The position numbers and the translations under genes are program-made. Positions 21,100 through 30,599 of a stretch of DNA of 64,000 nucleotides are shown here, one piece after another. The notes below the pieces were generated by a model that ran no database searches, was not told the DNA's origin, and saw only the letters and a list, made by a program, of their open reading frames with translations. The number at the start of each line of letters is the position of its first letter. The stretch's first letter is position 1. The stretch is from Limnanthes douglasii subsp. nivea. Taxonomy: Eukaryota; Streptophyta; Magnoliopsida; Brassicales; Limnanthaceae. The DNA lies in the NCBI GenBank assembly GCA_036936605.1, contig JAUPFV010000001.1, positions 79,007,910-79,071,909 of the forward strand, written 5' to 3'.

Positions 21100-23680
21100 T
21101 CAAGCCTCTTCTTCCTCCGACTCGGGGTCATCCGATTCCTCATCTTCGATGCAAACTCCTGTAGGGCGATCACCTTCGGACAGGTCCAACCACATTGACC
21201 CGAGGGGAAGGTCTGGGAAACGGTTGTGAATGGATAGTACATACGAAGCTTTAGCATCGCCCGTCTCTTTCTCCGCCCACTTCTTGCATTTCTCAGCAAA
21301 AAGTGTGTTGGCTGCTTTCAAGTTTAAATTCTCCTGTTCTAGGGTTGCGGCACGATCCTCCCCGGCTTTCCTAGTCCGTTCCAAAGCGGCCTCGGCCTCC
21401 TTGAGCTCCTTCTCTGCCAATTCCTGAGCCGCCTTGGCACTCTGCGCTTCCTCTTGCAAACCGACCACCTTCACCTCCATCTCTGATAACTGGCGGTTCA
21501 GCTCCCCAGCCTGCCGTTCCTTAAGAGCCAAGGGGACTAGCATGTTGTACAAGGACAGAGCCAACCCGTCGGTGATCTGCAACGGAAACAGGTGCGGACT
21601 ACCAGAGACCGACAGCACCGGAAGCTTTGTTCCACTTGAGGAAACCGCGACATCCGTAGGAGCGTTGGGGGGCTTGCATCATCTGGAATCACCACTACGG
21701 GATCAACCATCGAGCCGCCCTTAGCTCTACCATAATGATCAAACAACTTCGGCACGGTGACCCCGTCAGCACCAGCAACCGCCCCACTTTCGTTCTTGGA
21801 GCGCTTTAGCTTCTTCACCTGCACTCCCTCCGCGTCGGCCCGACCTTTTCTCTTCTGCACCAGCGCCTGGGTCCGCTCGGCCCTGCCACCCTCGGCAACG
21901 TTTCCCTCTTCTTGCGCTACCACCCCTGATACTTCAGCCCCTACGTTACTCTCCCCGACCTCATCGTCTGACTTTGGGCGCTTGCTAGGCGCCTTGTTGC
22001 ATTTTGGGAGATACAATTGGGATCCTGGCGCATCGGTCTTTGCGATCAGATCTTCCATGCTCGGGGGCTGTCGCAGTTGCTCGATAGTAAGCACCTCTGA
22101 CGTACAACGCCAGAGATTGCTCAGGATCAAGTTGGTATCTTTGAAGGCCCGGTGCATCGCCCAACCCCAGTGCTTCCGAGTATAATCTTTCAGCACCTGG
22201 AAAGTGACTTCACCCGCTGAGAAGTAGTCCTTCTTCAGCCCCTGCAGGAACTCCTTCGACACTACACAAGAGATCGGTACAATTTAAAAAAAAAAGTTGG
22301 ATTACCATCGGGAACCCAGGTCCGAAGCAACCGCCTCTAGTTCTCCTTGCTGTAGGGGAGGCCATTCTCCCAGCAGCCGCTCAGAAATACGAAGCGATGC
22401 TTCCAGCCCTTATCACCCTCAAGGAAATCGTTAACTATCTTCCATCTGTTTGTCAGGGAAGATTTGAAGAACGGAGACTTAGGAGACTTCGATAGCCCGG
22501 ACATCGCAATGTACTCTTCCATAGGCATAACCCGACCCGACAGACGCGAGGCCATTATGCAGGACATCAAGGTGTACCACGCGTTGGGCGTCAGTTGGGA
22601 AGGGCAGATCTGGAGGGTGCGGAAGTATAGGGCGATCTCGGGATCTAGGGGGAACCGGAGGCCCCAATTAAACAGCTCGGTGAAAACCACTATCTCCCGC
22701 GATCGGACATGCACGAGGGTCTCCCCAGGGACCGGGAACCGAACATTAATGCACTCTGGAATCTCCCAGCGAACCAGCAGCTCTTTTTGCTCAGCAACGG
22801 GAAAGTAGAGATACTTACCTTCAAAAAGAGAGACTACATTGCTCGAAGGAAGCCAACGGAAGTAAGTAGTGGTTATGGCGGCCTCCACCTCTTCGGGAAG
22901 AGGATCCTTAGGAGGATTAGCAGCATTACCAGCAGCGGCGACGCTGACCTCCGCAGGTAAAACGTCGAGCTCAGACTCCTCGGCATTTGCTACCGGAACT
23001 TGCTCGGAGCTAAAGGCAGTGGCAGCACCCGGATCGGACGGTCGAACCCAAGAATCTACGGGACCAGCACTGCTACCGGTGTGAGCCAGTTGAGCCTCGT
23101 CATGTTGTCGGGGCGCCCGCTCGGGGTACAACTCCTCTGGCGTCAACTGTCGTTGGTTAAGACCTAAAAACGTTATGGCAGTATTAGTGCCGGTTCGGTA
23201 CCCTCGTATGGAGGGAGTAAGTTGAACCATTTCGGGATGATTACCTCGTGTAGGAAAAGTTGGAGAGCTGGTTTCCCCCATAGTTAGAAACTTGGTTTTG
23301 AAGGGGTGTCGGGGCAGTAAAGGGGGCGAAGTAGTGTAAGAGTTAACGGATGACGCCGTCGGGTGATCTGATCAGGAAACAGGAGAGCAGGGGGGACTAC
23401 TACTAGAGGAAAGGACAACGGTCTCTGGAGTTGGAACGGTCTCGAGAGTTAGAACGCCAAGTGGTTCGGGTGAAATGAAGGATTCGGCTGGGATCGGGGT
23501 AGCGAGGACAGGATCGTGGGGCTACGGTACAGGTGTGAACGGTTTGGAATTAGAACCCCAAATCAATCCAGCACGTCGGTATTCTTCGGTGCGGTTACTG
23601 ATGCTAGCCCACTCTTTGAAACTGAACACGGGTTTCTTCTTTTTCGTTGTTGATTGCTGCTTCGGGTGTCTGGGTTTCAT
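21100..23680 (-). pseudogene. Antisense gene of element B (Transposase_28-like, coiled coil)
   Basis: The gene starts at ATG 23680 (MKPRHPKQQ), about 85 bp after a TATA box. The first exon holds a Pro/Ser-rich region, then a Transposase_28-like domain at about 22340-22880 (RFPVPGETLVHVRSREIVVF, ELFNWGLRFPLDPEIALYF, YTLMSCIMASRLSGR). A putative 44 bp intron (22262-22305, GT-AG, phase 1) leads to SKEFLQGLKKDYFSAG. This is followed by a basic NLS-like cluster (RKGRADAEGVQVKKLKRSK), a coiled coil (21200-21530, LNRQLSEMEVKVVGLQEEAQ) and an acidic C-terminus ESDDPESEEEEA ending at 21100. Lesions are a TGA near 23370 and a 1-nt deletion near 21670. Such antisense genes are known in Tat elements, but their role is not established. 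The intron is shorter than normal plant introns, so its use is uncertain. Confidence 0.8.
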
Positions 23681-23762
23681 AAAACAAATATTCCCTCCCT
23701 AGAAACGTTCGGACAGTATTTTCTCTCTAGAATGCCTCTGAGAGAAATCAGGATTTGTGAAG

Positions 23763-23882
23763 TATTTATAGGCAGCGTCATGGGACCGGGGAATATCAAA
23801 CAACAAAAAGCAGCGGGAAGGCGAAGAGACTCCCTAAGAAACTGCGCTGGCAAGCACGCGTCGAGTTAATGGTTGACACGTG
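23763..23882 (-). promoter_or_regulatory. Promoter of the antisense gene in element B: G-box plus TATA
   Basis: On the plus strand GACACGTGGCC contains the palindromic G-box CACGTG at 23877-23882. On the minus strand TATAAATA lies at 23763-23770, 83-90 bp before the ATG. Element C keeps both with the same 106 bp gap. G-boxes are bound by plant bZIP and bHLH factors; activity here is inferred. Confidence 0.6.
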
Positions 23883-24277
23883 GCCTCCGTCATCTGACAA
23901 AAGCTCGCCTAGGCTAGGCCTACGCAAAATGGGCTATTTCGACCCGGTTCACCACAAAGCCTGCCCACTGCACTAGGCCCAGGAAGAAACCACCAAGAGA
24001 GCACGGGAGCCGACCCTATGAGGCTCAGGAGCCAAGTCAGAGCATCATTTAAGAGAAAGAAAACACCCGAACCTGGCCCTCGAACAAAATTCAGAAGCAC
24101 AAACAGCGGGAAGAGAACAACCTCCACAAAACCGACTTTATGATAAATATTTTAAGGATCAGATGCGCAAGAAAAATGAAATCTGCCCGAGGCAGGGCAA
24201 CCATTGACCATGATGCGGAGGACAGTGATTATTGTATTTTGACTCTTATAAGTCTTCGCTCCCGATGCTTACAAAGA

Positions 24278-24289
24278 CTGGAGGGCTAC
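24278..24289 (+). other. Polypurine tract of element B
   Basis: CTGGAGGGCTAC directly precedes the 3' LTR (TGATAAGG). Confidence 0.75.
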
Positions 24290-24615
24290 TGATAAGGAGA
24301 TAATTCGCCAGAATAAATAATAAGGGGTTGAGTATGAATATAAAATACTTGATAAGGCTATTATTGAATTTACTATCATTTAGAGGCAAATTTATAAACC
24401 ATGTATTTACTGAGGGACCAAAATCATAACAAAACAGCCCACCAAGGATATTAATGGGCCCACCTTCATTTACTATAAAAGGTGACCCACTTTCTTGGTA
24501 GGTGGGACATTCAGCATTATTCTATTCTCTTTGCACTTTCTCTCTCTACGCTCTCTCTCTAGTCACATCAGATTCAAGATCCGAGATATTCCATAAGTCA
24601 TTTAGTCTCTCATCA
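24290..24615 (+). repeat. 3' LTR of element B
   Basis: 326 bp, matching 13829-14159 apart from a handful of substitutions and shorter CT and A runs. It is followed by the imperfect target duplication ATTGG. Confidence 0.95.
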
Positions 24616-26396
24616 ATTGGTACTTTTAATTTGTCCTGGGGATTATAGGTAACTCCCCAAAAAACATATTTGTACCCCAAACCATTATGTAGATTAAATT
24701 ATGAGATAGTTAACGATAACCATGTGTAAAAAAATAAAATTAAGGATAACTTTAAAGTTAACCAAAAACCACATGCAACATAAATGTTTTCAATATTACC
24801 TATGAACACACAAAACACGTGCATCTTCAATAATTATTAATTTTTAACCGTAAAAAACTCAATATATATTTCAAACTCTAACTCAAATTTTTCCTAAATA
24901 TATATTTCTATTTTTTAAAGATGAATAAAATGAGATCCATGAATGATGTTTTTGAAGAATTTTTACTTTTTTCCTATTTTTGCAACTAAATTACATGTAA
25001 TTACACAACTGGAACACGGTTTCTTTTTAGCAACCAAATTACACGTAATTCCGCATCTGGAACACAATTGCGTTTTTCAAACTTATTTTTCAACCTAATT
25101 CTTATTTACGCAACTACTTTTTCTATTTTTTATGCAACCCATTGGCATGTAATTCTGCAAATTGACGAAAAAAATACGGCCAAAGTCATATTTATGCAAC
25201 TATAGTCTTCTTATTTAAGCAACTCATTTACACTTAATTCCGCACTGGAGCATGATTAATTTTTCGCAACCCAATTACGTGCAATTCTGCAACTTGAACA
25301 AAGTTGTTATTCTAGAATTATTTTATAACCCAATTACACATAATTATGCAACTTAAAAAAATTCAAAAAATATCTTTCACGGATATAGTTTTGTTTTTCT
25401 TAAAAAACAAAAATGATTATTTTTCGGATACTTTTTGGAGCTATAATTTTGAAGTTATAGCATTTAAAAAAAACAAAAAAACAAGCGAGAGAAAGAGAGA
25501 GTTATTAAGGGGTATTTTGAACTATAGGTGGTTATTAGTATTTTTAATTTTAAAACAGATGGTTATTCATTCTTTATCAAACTTTGGGTGGTTATTGGTA
25601 AATAAGTTTGATGTTGGATAGTTATTGGTAAATTAATCTTAAATTATTAAGCATATTTATTTTCAAAACAAACTCTTATTCGATTTAAATTATGATTTTT
25701 TAATAAATATATCTCCAACATTTAATTTTATAAAAAAACTTATTTACGATAAAAAAAATTGAAAAGGATATCCTAATTCGAATTTCATTTTCTTAATACT
25801 GTAAATTGTTAGAAATAGGTTTTGGATTCAAAATAAGTGATTTCAACCATCAAATCGAACAATTAGGTCCAAATTATGTAAATGTTGGCTCGTGTTATTT
25901 GACAATGTCAAATTTTGAAACTTAATTGTAGTATGTTTCGTAAATAAATATCATATTTTGCAAATAACTATACCATATTTTGTAAATAAATTATATCATA
26001 TTATTCAAATAGTATATTAACGTGTAGATCTTGAAACACAAAAAGGAATAAAAACACCATTCAGACAACTAAGCGCAAAATTATAGCCCTTCAAAGTTCT
26101 CTGGACATACTATTTGTAATTTGAGAAGCACCAAAATTTAATATGCCACATTTCACGGTTCAAAATTACACATCTTACCATGTGTCGTAATTTAAATACA
26201 TATTGTTTTACAACTTAATTATATCATGTTTCACAACTTAATTGCACATGTTTCAAAACTTAAACAACTTAATTGCACATGTTTCAAAACTTAAACACAT
26301 TATGCTTCACAACTTGATTACATAATGTTTCACAAATAACTATACCATATTTTGCAAAATAATTTAGCATGTTTTACGAATTATATATTGGTGCTT
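24616..26396. other. No gene; AT-rich DNA with short degenerate repeats
   Basis: Between 24960 and 25350 motifs such as CAACTAAATTACATGTAATT and CCCAATTACGTGCAATTC recur; they are the reverse orientation of the TTGCGTAATTA motifs around the MULE at 2690-8470. At 25500-25640 GGTGGTTATTAG-type motifs recur, possibly the end of a DNA transposon. Between 26180 and 26380 CATGTTTCAAAACTTAA and CACAACTTAATTG motifs recur, including one 31 bp tandem duplication near 26230-26300. The last five bases (TGCTT, 26392-26396) are the left target duplication of element D. Confidence 0.5.
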
Positions 26397-26857
26397 TGGT
26401 GTGGAAAATAATTGCCTGAGGGTAGGCTAGTAATTTTAAGTGGAGTTTCAAGGTGGTGTAAAGGTGTTTAATGGTGGTGTAAGGGCGTTTAACGGTGGAG
26501 AGATAATTAAGCAGCTTGGTAGCAGTTAAGTTTTATTACCCATAGTTAATGCTGGTGGTTGGGTATTTATAGTGTGATGTTTGGGCCCTTATGGGCTTTC
26601 GGGTCATGTTTAATGGACTCGGGTCATGTTTAAAGACCCATGAGTTCTAAGCAGGAGGGTAGGTAGCTTAGTCAAGAAGTGTTTAGGGTTTTTAGTACAT
26701 TAGTCATAGTTCGAACAGTCTTAATGTTTACAGTGCTCAAAGTGATATGTCCGGTCCGAATGATATGTCCGATTTATGTGCTTGTAGCCTGTCCGGTATT
26801 CGGAGAGACTTAGGCTGATTTGCCCTTCCGGGGAGCATGCTGAATTGGGACTCATCA
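26397..26857 (-). repeat. 3' LTR of element D
   Basis: 461 bp, TG...CA. On the minus strand a TATA box (ACTATAAATACCC) lies near 26562-26574. Nearer the U3 start, CGGACA occurs several times, including two CGGACATATCA copies 18 bp apart. Confidence 0.95.
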
Positions 26858-26872
26858 GGAGCCCCTTTTTTA
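26858..26872 (-). other. Polypurine tract of element D
   Basis: The minus strand reads TAAAAAAGGGGCTCC directly before the LTR start TGATGAG. Element E has TAAAAAAGGGCTAC at the same place. Confidence 0.8.
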
Positions 26873-27015
26873 GGTGTTTGAACAAGTGTCCTTGTCAAAG
26901 AACTGAAAAACAGTCCGATTGCATGAAGTGGTTCCAAATCCGGATAGAGTTGTGGGTATACCCGGACAGATTAGATGTTATGAATTCCAAGCGGTTTTTG
27001 TCAGAGTTAGTGGGA

Positions 27016-27195
27016 CACGTGTCGCTCTCTGATTGGTCACTCCAGCCATTTTTTCATCTCGAATTTCGCACCACCTCCTTTAACAAGTAACCTCTTTAAT
27101 TGCCAATAGTGACATCAGCGCCGTCTTTTAATCATTATCCAACTTTTCGGATTCTCCTAGGAATCAACTCCTTTTTCTTCAAATCTACTATAAAT
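27016..27195 (+). promoter_or_regulatory. Promoter of the antisense gene in element D: G-box plus TATA
   Basis: GGACACGTGTC (G-box CACGTG at 27016-27021) is followed by GATTGGTC, an inverted CCAAT motif, near 27032. TATAAAT follows at 27189-27195, about 100 bp before the ATG at 27297. In element E the G-box to TATA distance is the same 173 bp. Confidence 0.65.
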
Positions 27196-27296
27196 TCACA
27201 TTCATTTTTCACTATTTTCCTATCTCTCTCAAATTTTACTCTGCAATTTCACCCAGAGCTTTATCTCTCTAGAAAAAAAACTCCCTTGGCTGTTTT

Positions 27297-30138
27297 ATGT
27301 TTACAGCAAGAACAGCATTGATCAAAGGCGGTTGGCTCAACCTTTTGGAGTTGGAGAAAGCACAAAGGGTCGAGAAGGAAAAACGACTGGCAGCAGGGCT
27401 ACCATCGTCGCCTGTTGAGAAACCAGCCTCCTCTGTTGCAGAATCTGATAGAGGCTCATCCTTTTCAAAAGGTACCAAGCCCAGAAAGCTCTTTCAATCC
27501 ACCCTTTCTCCCATAGTATCTGGTTCCTCAGTTCAGGAGTCAATACCTTCCGTTGAACCAGGAGTCACCGCTACAAGCGTCAGGAAAAAATCATCTTTTA
27601 TTGCCATGGGGTCTGACTCTGACCATTCCCCGGAGAAGTTAGTCATCAAAAGGCCAAGCCGGTTAGTCAAGGGGCTAACCTCTAAAAATACTCCCTCAAA
27701 AGGCCAAGCCGGAGGGCAGGCTATGCCAAGCATTAATCCTCCCCGAACCACTTCCACAGAAGTCCCTCCAACAATTATGGAGGAGAGAATGGAGGACTCT
27801 ACTGAAGAGGTTCCCTTTGAGTCCGAGTCCTCCGGACAGGCTGATACCACTGCTGCTGTTGCCAAAAAGGGCAAAGAGAATTTGTACCTAAGGCGCCCGG
27901 ACCTGCCGGAGTGCCTTGAGGGGAGAGTGGGGCCGTGTTTCCACAAGGTCGAGTTTAAGTACCTCTTGGCCTTGCATAAGAGCAAGTATGCATTCATCCA
28001 TACCTCTGATCTGGATAGAATGCGCACCAAATGGGGGATTCCTGAAAATGTGAAAATAAGGATCCCCATTGATCCGGAGACCCCAATGGATTGTAAACGA
28101 AATGAGATAGTCTTCTTTACGGAGCTATTTAACTGGGCGCTCAGGTTCCCACTAGACCCGGAGATTGTGCGCTACTTCCACCTGGTCAAGCTCTGCCCAA
28201 CACAGCTAAGCCCCAATGGTTGGTTCACCTTAATGTCATGTATTATGGCATCTAGGTTATCAGGGATCCCTCTTCCTATGGAAGAGTTCGCTGCAGTGGC
28301 CAACCTGTGCAAGCATCATCAGTTCCCCTTCTACCATTTCAACATGGGGAACGATCTCAAAGCTGTTGATGATCTCCTGGAGTTGGAGAGCAAATGGAGG
28401 AGCCAATTCCTGTTTGTCAGTGGCTCATGGGAAAACGGCAAGAAAATCAAGGCCGGAGAGAATCCAAGCCTTCTCAGGAGTAGATGGAGAAGTGACCATA
28501 AGTTTTTTACTTTAAGTTTATGTTCGAATCTCTCTTTTCTTTTTTTTTCTTTAAGTTAAGTTTGTACTAACCAATTTCTCTTTTGTTTTAACAGAGCTGC
28601 CAAAGGAGTTCGGGGACTACCTGTAGGCCGGACAGACTACCTGTGGCAAAATAAACGCTTGGGCCGCAGAGAACTGGGAGAATCGGTTCCACAAGGCCTT
28701 CACCCCTGGAAACCTAGCAAGGTCTCACCTGTGGAACACCACAGGCCGAAGAGACCTGACTTGGGAGGAGTTCACCACCCAGCCTGATGAAGATATTGTG
28801 CTGAGAAGGTCCCACGAGCTGGATGGGACACTCTACCTGCCTGCCCGGGCCAAAGCCCCAAGCAAAATGAAGGGCAGAAGAAAAGGCAAGAAGGTGGCAG
28901 GTGATACTGAGAAGGAGGCCCCAACAGATCCAGAGGGGCCAACACAAGTTCAAATTGATGCAGCCCTTTTACAAGTGGTGGAGCAGAAGAGCGAAAAGTA
29001 GGAAGTGAACCTCCCAAAACCTCCAAGGGCATCCAAGAGGACTCGAAAGGAAGCAAGTGAAGGTGCTGATAGGGAAGCCAAGAAGAAAAAGACTTCCCAA
29101 GGAGATGAGCTTGCTCTCCGGGATCCGGAGCCCTCTTTCCCTACTGACCCGACACTGGCCGAAGAGATCCCAAGGGACTTTCAAGAAGAGATTCCAAGGG
29201 AATTCCATACTGATGAGGTTGAGGGGGGAGAGCTTAATTTGGATGAAGTGGACATCACCGGTCTCGGTGGACTTGGTGAATATTTCCTTGGCCTGCATAG
29301 AGACGAGTTCGCAGGGCCCTACGTCCCTCCGAGCAGCTCCAATACGGTCAACTTTAACGGTAAGACTTTTATGGTTTCTAGTGAGAGGGACCCTATAGCC
29401 CATTCCCTGCTTAGTAATGTGCAGCCAGTTCTTACACTGGAAAGACAAGTCTGGAGCCAAGCAGACACCATCAAAGACCTCAAGTCTGAGAAGGATAAGC
29501 TGTCCGAAGACCTCCGCATTGCTACTACCAATGCCGATTTACTTAAGGAAGCACACAAGGAGCTGAAGAAGAGTCATGATGAGAGCAACACAAAAGTTGC
29601 CACCCTAGAGCAGACCATAAAAGATCTCCAGGAGAAGTTGTCTGGTATGGAGAAAGATCTCACGGTCTCACGGGGAGAGACCACTGCAAATGAGAAGCTC
29701 ATCACCAACCTGACCACTGACAAGATCGCTTTGGAAAATGCAGTGACTCAGGCTGCTGAAGAGAAGGCTGCTTTGGTAAGGGACCAAGAGGCCACAATCA
29801 AGGCCAAGATCAATGCCTATGCCAGGGAGATGACACAAAGCGAAGAGCTAATGATTCAAAGGGTGAAGTCTGATATGGTTCTCCTGTTTCACGAAAAATT
29901 CCCGAAGAGGAGACTGGGGGACTTATGGCGCTATGTGGATGATGATGACCTTCCATATTATACTATGGTTGACGAGGGATATTCCGGTGAGTTCTCATCT
30001 GATAATGAAGAGGAAACCGGAGAGAGCCCAGGTGAAGAAGAGATTGATCCCAAGGGCAAGAAGATAGTCGAAGAGAGGAGCGACATCAAGGGCAAGAAAG
30101 CAGATGAGGGCGAGCCATCTTCAAAGGCTCAACCTTAA
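27297..30138 (+). pseudogene. Antisense gene of element D, near-intact (Transposase_28-like, NLS, coiled coil)
   Basis: Start ATG 27297 (MFTARTALIKGG). Exon 1 stays open to about 28491: Ser/Pro-rich N-terminus, then a Transposase_28-like domain at about 27890-28450 (LPECLEGRVGPCFHKVEFKY, ELFNWALRFPLDPEIVRYF, FTLMSCIMASRLSG, FLFVSGSWENGKK). A putative phase-1 intron 28492-28594 ends in TTTTAACAG. Exon 2 reads LPKEFGDYL, HLWNTTGRRDLTWEEF, a basic cluster (KRTRKEASEGADREAKKKK), an acidic segment with DEVDITGLGGLGEYFLG, a long coiled coil (about 29450-29900) and a charged tail ending at 30138. Only two nonsense codons (TAG at 28624 and 28999) were seen, no frameshift. The protein would have about 900 residues. 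A nuclear location is suggested by the basic cluster. Other family members may encode intact versions. Confidence 0.82.
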
Positions 30139-30599
30139 TTTATAATTTATTCTGTTTATCTTTCATTCAAACTAAAGTCCTTGGAAGGCCAAGGCACTCT
30201 TTTTGTGATGGTGTCCGTATTATTCGGACAGATTTTTTGTGCTGTATCCTAACTTGTTCAAAAGTCCTTGGAAGGCCAAGGCAATTTTAAGTTTGTTGAA
30301 TGAATGTTTCTAATTTGTTCAACCATCATCTTCTTTTATTATTTGTTTTTGTTTAAATAGCTGGAGTTTAAGTAGCTTTATTGCATTGTGAGAGTATTAA
30401 AACTCTTCGGCTAGAATTTAAATAGCCCCTAGATCTTTCAGTCCGTGTAGTATGACAAGGGATAGAATTCTGAAAATACTTAGAAAAATTTGAAGAAGGC
30501 ATCAAATTTCATTGAAAGCTCTCCCTGCCACCGAAGAGGGGAAGGTATGCCCCCAAATATTTATATGGATGTTTAAACAAGTAAATATTTACACATGTG
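30139..30599. other. Spacer between converging genes in element D, with 87-bp repeat
   Basis: AAAGTCCTTGGAAGGCCAAG occurs at 30174 and again at 30261, a two-copy repeat with an 87 bp period. It lies where B and C have their 91 bp arrays. The rest is AT-rich and non-coding. Confidence 0.7.

Larger units (their letters stand above)
13829..24615 (+). mobile_element. Element B: full-length Tat-lineage Ty3/gypsy LTR retrotransposon
   Basis: LTRs at 13829-14159 and 24290-24615 have TG...CA ends; target duplications are ATTGT (13824-13828) and ATTGG (24616-24620), one mismatch. Inside, in order: PBS, gag-protease (+), RT, RNase H, aRNH and integrase (+), 91 bp tandem repeats, a large antisense gene (-) with its own promoter, and PPT. 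The aRNH plus antisense gene identify the Tat lineage. gag-protease has several nonsense codons but no frameshift; pol has a 1-nt deletion in RT and a stop in integrase, both also present in element C. Total length is about 10.8 kb. LTR divergence by eye is about 2-3%. Confidence 0.95.

Noticed and set aside
25346..25621. 91-codon ORF in AT-rich DNA
   Set aside because: Lys/Phe-rich translation of poly-A/T sequence overlapping repeat motifs; no recognisable domain.
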